From Enterobacter quasihormaechei (GTDB lineage Bacteria > Pseudomonadota > Gammaproteobacteria > Enterobacterales > Enterobacteriaceae): a stretch of 61,291 nucleotides of DNA. The notes under the pieces are model-generated. The model was not told where the DNA came from. It was given only the letters and a program-made list of their open reading frames with translations, and ran no database searches. Of the stretch, positions 36,024-45,961 are shown piece by piece; the first letter of the stretch is position 1; every line of letters begins with the position of its first letter. The DNA is taken from positions 1-61,291 of the forward strand of contig NZ_SJON01000022.1 of assembly GCF_004331385.1 (NCBI RefSeq), written 5' to 3'. Made by a program: the position numbers and the translations under genes.

Positions 36024-37277
36024 TTAACCCGCCTCGTGCCAGGCGTTCTCGATCTCTTCGGCGAGAATTTTCACTCCCGCTTCGATTTTTTCCGGGTCCG
36101 GGACGTAGTTCATGCGCATGCACTGGTGCGTGTGCGGCCACGGCTTATCCAGCCCCGGGAAGAAGTAATCCCCCGGCACCATCAGCACGCCACGCTTTTT
36201 CAGGCGCTGATAAAGCAGCTCTGTCGTAATGGGCAGATCCTTAAACCACAGCCACAGGAAAATTGCCCCTTCCGGTTTATGGATCAGACAGCGTTCTTCC
36301 GGTAAGTAGCGGCGAAGAATGGCGATGGTTTCCTGAACGCGCTGAGCGTAAAACGGCTTGATCACCTCATTCGACAGGCGCAGCAGGTCGTTGCGTCTGA
36401 TCATCTCGCACATCATGGCCGGACCGATCCCGCCAGGCGAAAGGCTGATAATGCCGTTCATGTTGGTAATGGCGGTAATGATCTTTTCGTTGGCGATAAT
36501 GATACCGCAGCGGCTGCCCGGCAGGCCCAGCTTGGAAAGGCTCATGCAGAGGATGATGTTCGGGTTCCACAGCGGACGCGCTTCGCTGAAGATAATCCCC
36601 GGGAACGGGACGCCATAGGCGTTATCGATCACCAGCGGGATACCATGCTGATTCGCCAGCGCATCCAGCTTCATCAGCTCGTCGTCGGTGATCACGTTGC
36701 CCGTCGGGTTAGTAGGGCGTGACACGCAGATCATGCCCGTCTCTTCACCGATATGCAGATGTTCAAAATCAACGTGATATTTGAACTGGCCCTCTGGCAG
36801 CAACTCGATATTCGGGCGTGCGGAAACAAAAAGATCTTCTTCAAGGCCGGCATCGGCATAGCCGATATACTCCGGTGCCAGCGGGAACAGCACTTTTTTC
36901 GTGCTGCCGTCGGCGCGGCGTCCGGCAAACAGATTGAACAAGTAGAAAAACGCGCTCTGACTGCCGTTTGTCAGTGCAATATTCTGTGGTTCGATATCCC
37001 AGCCCAGCGCTTCCCGCAGCATCGATGCCAGAAGCGTCAGCAGTTCTGTTTTACCCTGAGGGCCGTCGTAATTACACAGCGCATCGGTTGCTTTACCGTT
37101 TTCCAGCATGTCTGCCAGTAGCGCCTGGAAGTAGGTGTTCATCTCCGGAATCTGAGCCGGGTTTCCGCCGCCGAGCATGATAGCACCGGGGGTGCGCAGC
37201 CCGTCGTTGAGGTCCTCCATCAGGCGGGTAATGCCTGAATGGCGGGTAAATTTATCGCCGAATTGTGAAAACGTCAT
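36024..37277 (-). CDS. avtA: Valine-pyruvate aminotransferase AvtA
   Basis: A 417-aa fold-type I PLP aminotransferase (transaminase C) that exchanges the amino group between valine/2-oxoisovalerate and alanine/pyruvate, a second route to valine beside IlvE. The PLP lysine is Lys249 in SLSKLGLPGSR. The start at 37277 reproduces the E. coli N-terminus (MTFSxFGDKFTRHSGIT) and length. It is transcribed leftwards after malS with about 130 bases between, so it probably has its own promoter. In E. coli it is repressed by alanine and leucine. Confidence 0.96.
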   Translation of the reverse strand: MTFSQFGDKFTRHSGITRLMEDLNDGLRTPGAIMLGGGNPAQIPEMNTYFQALLADMLENGKATDALCNYDGPQGKTELLTLLASMLREALGWDIEPQNIALTNGSQSAFFYLFNLFAGRRADGSTKKVLFPLAPEYIGYADAGLEEDLFVSARPNIELLPEGQFKYHVDFEHLHIGEETGMICVSRPTNPTGNVITDDELMKLDALANQHGIPLVIDNAYGVPFPGIIFSEARPLWNPNIILCMSLSKLGLPGSRCGIIIANEKIITAITNMNGIISLSPGGIGPAMMCEMIRRNDLLRLSNEVIKPFYAQRVQETIAILRRYLPEERCLIHKPEGAIFLWLWFKDLPITTELLYQRLKKRGVLMVPGDYFFPGLDKPWPHTHQCMRMNYVPDPEKIEAGVKILAEEIENAWHEAG

Positions 37278-37407
37278 AGCAGGTGATCTGTCGGGCTTAA
37301 TATGAAAGGCAGTAACCATAACGCCAGCACCGTGTTGGTGCAAATCGGCGGATGTGGTCGGATTTGTTGTTTTGTATGGCGGAGCGGGATTCATGTAGTG
37401 AATTGTT

Positions 37408-39438
37408 CTACTGATTACCCGCCCACACCACCATCACCTTATCGCCCTTATGCTCGCGTACAAATCCGTACCCCTCTTTCAGCGACAGCGTGGTTTGCTT
37501 GCCTTCACCCAGTGCCGGATGACGGGCGCGGAACTGTCCCAGAAGCTGCCAGTGGGCGACAGTTAACGCCTGTTTACCCGTTACGTCCTGCCAGTTCATA
37601 TCCGAACGGGTTCCCTGTAGCGGATCGGACCCCGTCGGACCAAATGGACGCTCTGATTCATCGCCGTAATAGATTTGCACGCTTCCCGGTGCCAGCAGCA
37701 GTAGCTCAGCGGCGCGCTGGCCTCCTTCACGGAACAGTCGCGTATCGTGGGAGGAGAGATAGTTCAGCACGTTAAAGCTTTGCAGTTTTTCGGCCATTTG
37801 CTGCCAGGTCAGATCCATATCCGCCAGACAGTCCACCGCTTTCGCCGCCTGCTCCTGATAGTCAAAATTGATCATCGCATCAAAGCCGTGGCGATAATAA
37901 TCGCTCTGCATCACGCCGTGACCCCAGGATTCACCAGTCATCCAGAATGGCGCATCGTCGAGTTTTTTGTCCGGGTTGGCGGCTTTCCACGCGACCAGCG
38001 CCTGGCTGGCCTGGTCCTTCAGCTGCTGCCAGGCTTCAGGCTCAACGTGTTTAGCGGTATCGACCCGGAAACCGTCGATGCCGTAGTCACGTACCCACTG
38101 GCTGAGCCAGTGGGTCAGGTAATCTCGCGGCGTGAAGTTCGTCATCACTTTCGCGTTGGTGTCGGGTTTGTGTTGATAAAAGTTCGGCAAACCTGACGGG
38201 ATCTTAGATTCCGTTTTCAGATCCGGCAGAAACGCCAGGGACATCGTTAAATCGTCAAAGCCGGGGTTGTCATAATCGCCGATATCGGTGCGGATCCATT
38301 TTTTTCCCCACCATTTTTCCCATGCGGCTTTATCACTGAAGTTGATGTAATCGTTGAAGCTGTGCCAGCTTTGACCCGCGCCTGGCTTCCAGTCAGTCCA
38401 GCGTTCGCCGAGCGTTTTCTTCAGCTCATCCCCCTGCAAATACAACGCGCCAAACTGATATTCCTGCATATCGGCAAGCGTCGCATAGCCCGCGTGGTTC
38501 ATGACAACGTCAAACAGGACGCGGATACCGCGCCGGTGCGCTTCGTCGACAAGCTGGCGCAAATCCTCTTCGCTGCCCATGTTGGCGTCGAGCTTCGTCC
38601 AGTCCTGAGTGTAATAGCCGTGATAGGCGTAGTGAGGGAAATCCCCTTTGGTGCCGCCGCCCACCCAGCCGTGGATCTGCTCCAGCGGAGAACTTATCCA
38701 GAGCGCATTCACGCCCAGTTGCTGAAGATAATCCAGTTTGCTGGTAAGCCCTTTAAGATCGCCGCCGTGGAACGTTCCTATCTCCTGCATACCGTCTTTA
38801 TGGCGGCCATAGCTGTTATCGTTGGCAGGGTCGCCATTCACGAAGCGATCGGTCAACACGAAATAGACGGTGGCGTTTTGCCAGCTGAACGGCGCGGGTT
38901 TGTCCGTCTCGGCGCGCTCAAGCAGCAGCAGGCCATTGCTGTTGGCGGCTGGCTGAAGCGTGACGTTGCCATTTTCAACGGTCGCGGTCTGTTTGCTGTA
39001 AAAATCACGCACCACCGTTCCTTCCGGGAAGGTGTTTGCTACGTCGAGCGTAAGCGGTTTACCGTCCCACTTCGGGCACTGGCGGGTGACGTCAGCGACA
39101 GGCTGTGGCGCCGCGCTTTGTACCGTCAGCATCAGGGTTGGCGTTCCCGAGCGCGTATCAATACGCATCTGATAAACGCCGTCACGGAATAACCGCCACT
39201 GTGGCGGAGTGCCTTCGCACGGTTTGAGCGACAGCATCTCGTTGAGCTTAATGGCCTCTGTCGGCTGCCAGCACGCGTTGTCAAGACTCAACGTCAGTGG
39301 ACGGGTACCCTTCGCAAGCTTTGCCTGGCTGGTAAAGACGCCGGTACCTTCAGCGTTAAACGCGTCAAATCCCGGCGATGACCAGTCGGCATGCGCGAGT
39401 GCGGGTAACATCAGAACAGCTAATGCAGTGCGTTTCAT
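37408..39438 (-). CDS. malS: Periplasmic alpha-amylase MalS
   Basis: A 676-aa glycoside hydrolase family 13 enzyme with a 17-residue signal peptide (MKRTALAVLMLPALAHA). It cuts long maltodextrins in the periplasm so that the maltose system can import the products. Family 13 active-site stretches are visible: GFRVDTAKHVE with the nucleophile Asp, TGESWGHG with the acid Glu, and SSHDTR with the third Asp. Same length as E. coli MalS. The start at 39438 is set by the signal peptide. MalT-like boxes lie upstream, consistent with membership of the maltose regulon. Confidence 0.96.
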   Translation of the reverse strand: MKRTALAVLMLPALAHADWSSPGFDAFNAEGTGVFTSQAKLAKGTRPLTLSLDNACWQPTEAIKLNEMLSLKPCEGTPPQWRLFRDGVYQMRIDTRSGTPTLMLTVQSAAPQPVADVTRQCPKWDGKPLTLDVANTFPEGTVVRDFYSKQTATVENGNVTLQPAANSNGLLLLERAETDKPAPFSWQNATVYFVLTDRFVNGDPANDNSYGRHKDGMQEIGTFHGGDLKGLTSKLDYLQQLGVNALWISSPLEQIHGWVGGGTKGDFPHYAYHGYYTQDWTKLDANMGSEEDLRQLVDEAHRRGIRVLFDVVMNHAGYATLADMQEYQFGALYLQGDELKKTLGERWTDWKPGAGQSWHSFNDYINFSDKAAWEKWWGKKWIRTDIGDYDNPGFDDLTMSLAFLPDLKTESKIPSGLPNFYQHKPDTNAKVMTNFTPRDYLTHWLSQWVRDYGIDGFRVDTAKHVEPEAWQQLKDQASQALVAWKAANPDKKLDDAPFWMTGESWGHGVMQSDYYRHGFDAMINFDYQEQAAKAVDCLADMDLTWQQMAEKLQSFNVLNYLSSHDTRLFREGGQRAAELLLLAPGSVQIYYGDESERPFGPTGSDPLQGTRSDMNWQDVTGKQALTVAHWQLLGQFRARHPALGEGKQTTLSLKEGYGFVREHKGDKVMVVWAGNQ

Positions 39439-39495
39439 TCCATTTTCCTGTCGCGGCATTTTTGACCAGTGTGCCATTCGGCTCAGGGGAAAAAC

Positions 39496-39540
39496 TCCTC
39501 CTATGAGGCTTTCTGCCAGGAGGACGCGAAGGGATGAGTG
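39496..39540. promoter_or_regulatory. Candidate MalT boxes upstream of malS
   Basis: Three matches to the MalT core occur: GGAGGA at 39519-39524, its complement TCCTCC at 39496-39501, and GGGATGAG at 39531-39538. E. coli malS is MalT-activated. The cores are short, so the assignment depends on the position upstream of malS. Confidence 0.42.
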
Positions 39541-39606
39541 ATCCCGCGCAAAATTAGGCTGTTATCTGCGATATCGCACACATTTTTCCAGTGTTGATGC
39601 TTTAAT

Positions 39607-39659
39607 GAGCACGTTTCGAATGACATAGTTTCGGAATTGGACTATTTATATACGTGCTC
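39607..39659. repeat. Inverted repeat in the malS-bax intergenic region
   Basis: GAGCACGT at 39607-39614 and its exact complement ACGTGCTC at 39652-39659 enclose 37 bases. With the MalT-like boxes it is the only structure I see in the 313-base divergent gap between malS and bax. Confidence 0.5.
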
Positions 39660-39751
39660 TTGAAGACTATTTTTGGTACGATTTGAGATTCCGCTCTCAA
39701 ATTTTGAAGAAAATAAGGTGTTGGAATGCTTATATCCGACCAGGAGACCTA

Positions 39752-40576
39752 ATGATATCGACTCCCATTCGACGATATGGGGCCGCGATACTCATGTTAC
39801 TCACCATGGCATTTTCAGGTGAGGTGCTTGCAAAGACGCACGCGGATACAACGAGTAAGAAAGCCCACGTAATAAAGACGACAAGCAGTAAGGTTAGCAG
39901 TAAACAAGAGTATTCTCGCAATAGTGCAAAGAGTAGTTCACTTCCTGATTTGCGAAAATACCCTTCCGGGACACCACGAAAAAAAGCGTTTCTCCGGACG
40001 GTCATGCCTTACATTAAAAGTCAAAATGCCGCGATTACTGCGGATCGTAACTGGCTGATCTCCAAACAGTACGATAGCCGCTGGTCGCCGTCTGAGCGCA
40101 CGCGCCTGAAAGACATCGCCAAACGCTATAAAGTGAAGTGGAGCGGAAACACGCGTCGCGTGCCGTGGAACTCACTGTTAGAACGTGTGGACATCATTCC
40201 AGGCAGCATGGTGGCGACAATGGCCGCCGCCGAAAGCGGTTGGGGGACCTCGAAGCTGGCCCGCAACAACAACAATCTGTTTGGCATGAAGTGCGCCAAA
40301 GGTCGTTGTACCAATGCACCCGGCAAGGTGAAGGGTTATTCACAGTTTGAATCGGTGAAAGATTCCGTGAATGCCTACGTGGTGAACCTGAACACCCACC
40401 CGGCCTACTCCTCGTTCCGTAAGTCACGCGCCCAGCTGCGTAAAGCGGATCAGGAAGTGACGGCTACGGCGATGATCCACAAGCTGAAAGGGTATTCCAC
40501 TCAGGGACAGCGTTATAACAACTATCTGTTCTCGATGTACCAGGATAACCAGCGTCTGATTGCCGCGCACATGTAA
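39752..40576 (+). CDS. bax: Glucosaminidase-domain protein Bax
   Basis: A 274-aa exported protein with a signal or anchor segment (about 8-27, GAAILMLLTMAFSGEVLA) and a Ser/Lys-rich stretch (30-65). The C-terminal glucosaminidase domain (LYZ2/FlgJ-like, about 85-270) has the presumed catalytic Glu161 in AAAESGWGTSKLA. It presumably cleaves peptidoglycan glycan strands, but the role of Bax in E. coli has not been settled. The start at 39752 is preceded by aggaga and gives the E. coli length. The gene ends at a strong terminator and converges with xylR. Confidence 0.92.
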   Translation: MISTPIRRYGAAILMLLTMAFSGEVLAKTHADTTSKKAHVIKTTSSKVSSKQEYSRNSAKSSSLPDLRKYPSGTPRKKAFLRTVMPYIKSQNAAITADRNWLISKQYDSRWSPSERTRLKDIAKRYKVKWSGNTRRVPWNSLLERVDIIPGSMVATMAAAESGWGTSKLARNNNNLFGMKCAKGRCTNAPGKVKGYSQFESVKDSVNAYVVNLNTHPAYSSFRKSRAQLRKADQEVTATAMIHKLKGYSTQGQRYNNYLFSMYQDNQRLIAAHM

Positions 40577-40581
40577 TGAAA

Positions 40582-40611
40582 AACGCCTTCCACTGGAAGG
40601 CGTTCTCTTTT
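40582..40611 (+). terminator. Terminator between bax and xylR
   Basis: A 10-bp perfect stem (aacgccttcc / ggaaggcgtt) with an ACT loop is followed by CTCTTTTC. The reverse strand has aaaa/tttt next to the stem too, so it can serve both convergent genes. Confidence 0.88.
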
Positions 40612-41790
40612 CTAGAGCAGGACTTCACTGTACCGTTCCCGGTACTCCTTCGGCGTGGTGTCATACTCTTTCCTGAACACCGAATAGAAATACTGTAGCG
40701 ACGGGTAGCCGCACATCTGTGAAATCTCGTTGATGGACAGCGAGGTGGAGATCAGCAGACTGCGCGCTTTCTCCAGCTTTTCCGCATGGATCACGGCATG
40801 TATCGTCTCACCCACTTCCTCTTTGAAGCGCTTCTCCAGATTCGAACGAGAAATCCCGACCGAATCCAGCACCTGATCGACCTTAATACCTTTGCAGGCA
40901 TGATTGCGAATGTAGTGCATCGCCTGAATCACGGCCGGATCGTTTAAGGAACGGTAGTCGGTAGAGCGGCGCTCGACCACGCGAACGGGCGGAACCAGCA
41001 GACGCTGGAGCGGAAGGGATTCGTTGTCTAACAGTCTGTGCAGCAGCTTCGCAGCCTGATAGCCCATCTGCCGCGTACCCTGCGCCACGGATGACAGCGC
41101 CACGCGCGACAGATAGCGCGTAAGCTCTTCGTTATCGATACCAATCACGCACAGCTTTTCAGGCACCGGAATATGCAAATGCTCGCACACCTGCAATACG
41201 TGGCGAGCGCGGGCGTCCGTCACGGCGATAATGCCTGTCTGGGGCGGCAGCGTTTGCAGCCAGTCAGCCAGCCGGTTTTGCGCGTGCTGCCAGTTTTCTG
41301 GCGCGGTTTCCAGTCCCTGATAAACGACGCCGCGATACTTCTCCTGGGCAACCAGCTGGCAGAACGCATACTCACGCTCCATTGCCCAGCGCTTGCCGCT
41401 GGTGGCGGGCAAACCGTAAAACGCAAAACGGTGTACGCCTTTCTCCTTTAAATGGAGGAAGGCAGTCTCGACCAGGGCATGGTTATCGGTGGCGATGTAG
41501 TGAACAGGGGGATAATGTTCCGGTGAATGGTATGAGCCGCCAACGCCCACGATAGGAACGTCGACGCCACTCAGCAGCTGTTCAATGACGGGGTCGTCAA
41601 AGTCAGCAATGACCCCGTCTCCCAGCCAGTCCTTAATGTTCTCCAGACGGGTACGGAAATCTTCTTCGATGAAAATATCCCATTCGGATTGCGACGCCTG
41701 CAAATATTCACCAACCCCTTCAACCACCTGACGGTCATAGGCTTTGTTGGCATTGAATAACAACGTAATGCGGTGACGCTTTTCAAACAT
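40612..41790 (-). CDS. xylR: Xylose operon activator XylR
   Basis: A 392-aa AraC-family activator. The N-terminal two thirds (about 1-280) is a periplasmic-binding-protein-like domain that senses D-xylose; the C-terminal AraC helix-turn-helix region (about 290-390) includes the conserved SINEISQMCGYPSLQYF. Length equals E. coli XylR. It activates both the transport genes (xylFGH) and the catabolic genes (xylAB). It is the last gene of the leftward xylF-xylG-xylH-xylR cluster, with about 34 bases after xylH. Confidence 0.97.
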   Translation of the reverse strand: MFEKRHRITLLFNANKAYDRQVVEGVGEYLQASQSEWDIFIEEDFRTRLENIKDWLGDGVIADFDDPVIEQLLSGVDVPIVGVGGSYHSPEHYPPVHYIATDNHALVETAFLHLKEKGVHRFAFYGLPATSGKRWAMEREYAFCQLVAQEKYRGVVYQGLETAPENWQHAQNRLADWLQTLPPQTGIIAVTDARARHVLQVCEHLHIPVPEKLCVIGIDNEELTRYLSRVALSSVAQGTRQMGYQAAKLLHRLLDNESLPLQRLLVPPVRVVERRSTDYRSLNDPAVIQAMHYIRNHACKGIKVDQVLDSVGISRSNLEKRFKEEVGETIHAVIHAEKLEKARSLLISTSLSINEISQMCGYPSLQYFYSVFRKEYDTTPKEYRERYSEVLL

Positions 41791-41824
41791 GGCTCACTTT
41801 CCCAAATTAGTCACGATACGGTTC

Positions 41825-43006
41825 TCAGGCGCGCCGCTTGGTGGCAGAGTCCATCCAGACTGCCAGCAAAAGAATGGCTCCCTTGACGATATACTGCCAA
41901 AACGTCGGCACGTCCATCATACTCATCCCGTTATCCAGCGAAGCCATAATAAATGCGCCCATCACCGCACCCGCCACGCTGCCAATGCCCCCGGCGAGGC
42001 TGGTTCCGCCAATTACGCAGGCGGCGATGGCGTCCAGCTCGGCAATATTACCGGCAGACGGAGAACCCGCACCCAGTCGCGAGCTGAGGATCAGCCCCGC
42101 GATGGCTACCATCAGACCGTTAATGGCAAAGACGGCGAGTTTGGTGCGCTCCACGTTAATGCCGGACAAACGCGCGGCTTCCAGGTTGCCGCCGATGGCA
42201 TAAATGCGGCGGCCGAAAGCGGTACGTGTGGCCATAAACATCCCACCTAACAGCAGCAGCGCCAGCAGCAGAACGGGCGTCGGGACGCCGCGATAATCGT
42301 TAAGCAGCCAGATGGCACCCAGCACAATCACGGCGGTAAGCGCCTGACGACCCACCACCGAGGTAGAAGCAGGCGAGGCCAGACCCAGCGCCTGGCGACG
42401 CATGCGCCCCCGCCATTGCCACGCGACAAACGCCATCAGCCCAACCACGCCGATCGTAAAACCGACGCCATCAGAGAGGTAGCTTTGGCCAATCTGGGAC
42501 ATAGAGGCGCTGGTGGGGGAGACGGTAGTGCCGTTGGTGATACCAATTAAAATGCCGCGGAAGGCCAGCATTCCCGCCAGGGTGACGATAAACGACGGGA
42601 CTTTCCGGTAGGCCACCCACCAGCCGTTCCACGCCCCCAGCAGCAGACCCAGTACCAGCGTGACCGCAATCGTCAGCGGCAGCGGCCAGCCGAGCCAGAC
42701 GTCAAAAATCGCCGCCACACCGCCGAGCAGGCCCATCATCGACCCTACCGACAGGTCAATTTCCGCTGAGATGATCACGAAGACCATCCCCACCGCCAGA
42801 ATGCCGGTGATGGCGGTCTGACGCAGCAGGTTAGAGACGTTACGTGCGCTCAGATAGGAGCCGTCGGTCATCCAGGTAAAGAACAGCATGATGACGATGA
42901 TGGCCGCAATCATCACGAATACTTGTAGATTCAGCGATTTAAGTCCTGCGAACGCACCGGGCGTCGGAACAGCGACTTTGATATCAGACGGGTTGCTTTT
43001 CGACAT
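41825..43006 (-). CDS. xylH: Xylose ABC transporter permease XylH
   Basis: A 393-aa inner-membrane permease of the ribose/xylose type with about 10 hydrophobic segments (for example [15 protein letters not shown] near residue 30). Together with XylG and XylF it imports D-xylose. The conserved EAA-like loop region near [10 protein letters not shown] is present. Its start lies inside the 3' end of xylG (23-base overlap), so translation is coupled. Same length as E. coli XylH. Confidence 0.97.
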   Translation of the reverse strand: MSKSNPSDIKVAVPTPGAFAGLKSLNLQVFVMIAAIIVIMLFFTWMTDGSYLSARNVSNLLRQTAITGILAVGMVFVIISAEIDLSVGSMMGLLGGVAAIFDVWLGWPLPLTIAVTLVLGLLLGAWNGWWVAYRKVPSFIVTLAGMLAFRGILIGITNGTTVSPTSASMSQIGQSYLSDGVGFTIGVVGLMAFVAWQWRGRMRRQALGLASPASTSVVGRQALTAVIVLGAIWLLNDYRGVPTPVLLLALLLLGGMFMATRTAFGRRIYAIGGNLEAARLSGINVERTKLAVFAINGLMVAIAGLILSSRLGAGSPSAGNIAELDAIAACVIGGTSLAGGIGSVAGAVMGAFIMASLDNGMSMMDVPTFWQYIVKGAILLLAVWMDSATKRRA

Positions 43007-44525
43007 GGCGTTCGCTCCTTAGGGCAGCTTCCATCACCTGCTCTTGCGTCAGGTTCTGGTTGTTCAGGTTGGCTTTGAGTTTCCCTTCATGCATGACCAG
43101 CACGCGGTCGCTCAGGCCCAGCACTTCAGGCAGTTCGGACGAGATAACAATGACGGCAATCCCTTGCTGCACCAGTTGATTAATCAGCTTGTAGATTTCG
43201 TACTTCGCGCCGATATCGATTCCTCGCGTGGGTTCGTCCAGAATTAAAATGCGCGGATTAAGCAGCAGGCAGCGCGCCAGAATCGCCTTTTGCTGGTTGC
43301 CGCCGCTCAGGCGTCCTATCGCCAGCTCTGGCGAGGACGTTTTCACCTTAAGCCTTGCGAGCGACTGGAGTATGCACTGCTGTTCTGCGGCATCGTCCAG
43401 GCTGCTCAGCGCGCCGGAAAACTGGCTGAGCGCCGCCAGCGTGATATTTTTTCCCACCGCCATAACCGGCACGATGCCGTCTTTTTTGCGGTCTTCGGGC
43501 ACCATGGCAATGCCTCTGGCAATGGCCTGCTGGCAGTTGTCGATTTTTACCGGCTGACCGTCGACATAAATCTTGCCTTCCCAGCGCCCTGGCCAGACGC
43601 CAAACAGACACTGTACGGCCTCGGTTCTTCCGGCACCCACCAGGCCCGCAATGCCGAGAATTTCGCCTCGGTGCAGCGAGAAGGAGAGGTTATTCACGCG
43701 CTTGATATGGCGGTTAACGGGGTGCCACGCCGTCAGGTTTTCCACGCGCAGGATCTCTTCGCCAATCGCGTGCGGCTCGTTGGGATACAGCGCGGTGAGT
43801 TCGCGGCCCACCATCATGGTGATGATGTCATCCTCACTCATGCCTTCTGCCTCACGCGTACCGATGTGCTGCCCGTCGCGGATGACGCAGATGGTGTCGG
43901 AAATGGCTTTCACCTCGTTAAGCTTGTGCGAAATATAGATGCAGGCGATACCGTGGTTTTGCAGGTCGCGGATGATATTGAGCAGTACGGCCGTTTCCTG
44001 TTCGGTGAGCGAGGCGGTCGGCTCGTCGAGGATCAGCAGGCGTACCTGTTTATTAAGCGCTTTGGCGATCTCCACCAGTTGCTGCTGGCCCAAACCTAAG
44101 TCGCCCACGCGCGTATCCGGTGAGATAGCCAGGCTCACCTGAGCCAGCAATTTTTCGCAGCGCAGCGTCATGGTGTCGTAATCCAGCACGCCGTGGCGTG
44201 AGAGTTCGGCCCCAAGAAAGATATTTTCCAGCACGCTTAGGTGCTTCACCAGCGCCAGCTCCTGGTGAATGATAGCGATGCCTTTACGCTCGGTATCGCG
44301 AATGTGCGTGGCCTGGAGCACCTCTCCGGCGAAGACGATTTCGCCCTCGTAGCTGCCGTGCGGGTAGATCCCACACAGCACCTTCATCAGCGTGGATTTC
44401 CCCGAGCCGTTTTCGCCGCACAGCGACATGACTTCGCCGGGATTCAGCCGCAGGCTGACGTTGTCGACCGCTTTCACCGTCCCGAAGGCTTTGGTGATGC
44501 TTTTCATTTCAAGTAAATAAGACAT
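42984..44525 (-). CDS. xylG: Xylose ABC transporter ATP-binding protein XylG
   Basis: A 513-aa protein with two fused ABC domains, as in sugar importers of the RbsA/MglA type. The first has Walker [10 protein letters not shown] (about 38-46) and an [12 protein letters not shown] signature; the second has GLVGAGRTE in place of a canonical Walker A and [13 protein letters not shown]. It hydrolyses ATP to drive xylose import. Start at 44525; 72 bases follow xylF and the 3' end overlaps xylH by 23 bases. Confidence 0.97.
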   Translation of the reverse strand: MSYLLEMKSITKAFGTVKAVDNVSLRLNPGEVMSLCGENGSGKSTLMKVLCGIYPHGSYEGEIVFAGEVLQATHIRDTERKGIAIIHQELALVKHLSVLENIFLGAELSRHGVLDYDTMTLRCEKLLAQVSLAISPDTRVGDLGLGQQQLVEIAKALNKQVRLLILDEPTASLTEQETAVLLNIIRDLQNHGIACIYISHKLNEVKAISDTICVIRDGQHIGTREAEGMSEDDIITMMVGRELTALYPNEPHAIGEEILRVENLTAWHPVNRHIKRVNNLSFSLHRGEILGIAGLVGAGRTEAVQCLFGVWPGRWEGKIYVDGQPVKIDNCQQAIARGIAMVPEDRKKDGIVPVMAVGKNITLAALSQFSGALSSLDDAAEQQCILQSLARLKVKTSSPELAIGRLSGGNQQKAILARCLLLNPRILILDEPTRGIDIGAKYEIYKLINQLVQQGIAVIVISSELPEVLGLSDRVLVMHEGKLKANLNNQNLTQEQVMEAALRSERHVEKQPV

Positions 44526-44597
44526 AACTGCTCCGCATAGCCCGACAGATGAACAGGGCAGGTCGATGCGCCCCCGCCGGGCAGGGGCTGCGCTGGA

Positions 44598-45590
44598 TTA
44601 CAGTTCACTCTTCTTATGGAAACCGTCTTTCACCACCGTGGCGTCAATGTTCTCTTTGTTGACTTCGATAGGGGTAAGCAGGCGAGCCGGTACGTCTTTC
44701 AGGCCGTTATTTAACGTTGCGTCTGCTTTAGGCTGTTGGTCATTGCCCAGCTCAACGGCAATTTCAGCAGCCGTATTGGCAAGCTCGGTAATGGGTTTAT
44801 ACACCGTCATGGTTTGGGTGCCCGCGATAATGCGTTTAACACCCGCAAGATCGGCATCCTGTCCGGAGATAGCGACTTTTCCGGCCAGACCCTGCGCGCT
44901 CAGCGCCTGAATGGCGCCACCCGCGGTGGCATCGTTAGAGGCCACGACCGCATCGATTTTGTTGTTATTTGCGGTTAACGCGTTTTCCATAATTTTCAGC
45001 GCGTTTTCCGGTAACCAACCGTCAACCCACTGGTCGCCGACGACCTTAATTTTGCCCTCGTCGATATATGGCTTAAGCACCTTCATTTGTCCCTGGCGGA
45101 ACAGCTTGGCGTTGTTATCCACAGGCGAACCGCCCATCAGGAAATAATTTCCTTGCGGCACCTTAGCGACCAGGCTTTTAGCCTGTAACTCACCCACTTT
45201 TTCATTGTCGAACGAAATATAATAATCAATATCCGCATTATTAATCATGCGGTCATAGGCCAGGACTTTTATGCCTTCCTGTTTAGCCTCTTTCACCACG
45301 TTGCTTAATACCTGGCCGTTATACGGGATAATGACCAGCACATCGACGCCACGGTTGATCATATTCTCGATTTGCGACATTTGCGTCTCTTCGTTGCCGT
45401 TAGCGGACTGAACGAACACCTCCGCGCCGAGGGATTCCGCTTTTTTAACAAAGATATCGCGATCTTTTTGCCAGCGTTCAAGACGTAAGTCATCAATCGC
45501 CATGCCGATTTTGACCTCTTTGGCGTGGCCGGCAAAGCTTGCAAGCAGGAGAGTAGTGCAGAGCGTTAGGGTCAGGTTCTTTATCTTCAT
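44598..45590 (-). CDS. xylF: Xylose-binding periplasmic protein XylF
   Basis: A 330-aa substrate-binding protein with a 23-residue signal peptide (ending GHA-KEV). The periplasmic-binding protein fold of type I (ribose-binding-like) follows. It captures D-xylose for the XylGH transporter and is the first gene of the leftward xylFGHR cluster. Length equals E. coli XylF. The divergent control region shared with xylA lies immediately upstream. Confidence 0.97.
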   Translation of the reverse strand: MKIKNLTLTLCTTLLLASFAGHAKEVKIGMAIDDLRLERWQKDRDIFVKKAESLGAEVFVQSANGNEETQMSQIENMINRGVDVLVIIPYNGQVLSNVVKEAKQEGIKVLAYDRMINNADIDYYISFDNEKVGELQAKSLVAKVPQGNYFLMGGSPVDNNAKLFRQGQMKVLKPYIDEGKIKVVGDQWVDGWLPENALKIMENALTANNNKIDAVVASNDATAGGAIQALSAQGLAGKVAISGQDADLAGVKRIIAGTQTMTVYKPITELANTAAEIAVELGNDQQPKADATLNNGLKDVPARLLTPIEVNKENIDATVVKDGFHKKSEL

Positions 45591-45830
45591 AATTATTAGG
45601 CCTTTTTGTAGGGGTATGTGTCGCTGAGATAAAAGAAACGTTCACTGCTGAGACGCAGCAAATTTTTAACGTGGAAAGGCCTGCTGGCAATTACAGATTT
45701 TTATCTTCTCATTACGATATTTGGTTTATTTCTGAATTTATGACCGCGATCGGATTTTAAAAAGCGTAACCTATTAATTACATTTGATTCTGGAATATGC
45801 GCCGAAAAATAGTTTGTCTGCACATTATTT

Positions 45831-45846
45831 TGCGAGCCAGCGCACA
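45831..45846. promoter_or_regulatory. CRP site in the xylF-xylA region
   Basis: TGCGA-N6-GCACA, a variant of the CRP consensus, at the place where the E. coli xyl control region has its CRP site with nearly the same flanks (ttgcgagc.agcgcaca). Confidence 0.75.
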
Positions 45847-45871
45847 ATTGTGCATTCTCTCAATAGCAGTG

Positions 45872-45893
45872 TGAAATAACGTAATTGAGCAAC
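45872..45893 (+). promoter_or_regulatory. XylR binding site upstream of xylA
   Basis: The stretch opening tgaaataac and ending attgagcaac resembles the E. coli XylR site of the xylA promoter with one or two changes. It lies about 25 bases after the CRP site and 70 bases before the xylA start. Confidence 0.72.
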
Positions 45894-45961
45894 CCCCAAT
45901 GTCTATTCACTATTACTCCAGAAGCAAGACCACGCCGCATACCCTGATTATGGAGCTCAAT

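Larger units (their letters stand above)
45591..45961. other. xylF-xylA divergent control region
   Basis: About 370 bases, AT-rich in the middle. It contains a CRP site and a XylR site near xylA, listed separately; the matching XylR site on the xylF side is expected around 45660-45760 but is not clear to me. A frame could be opened at 45899, but it lies in the operator and leader and gives residues not found in XylA. Confidence 0.65.

Noticed and set aside
45899..45961. An earlier start for xylA (21 extra residues)
   Set aside because: It lies right behind the XylR site in the leader and adds residues absent from XylA. The ATG at 45962 has ggag and the family N-terminus.
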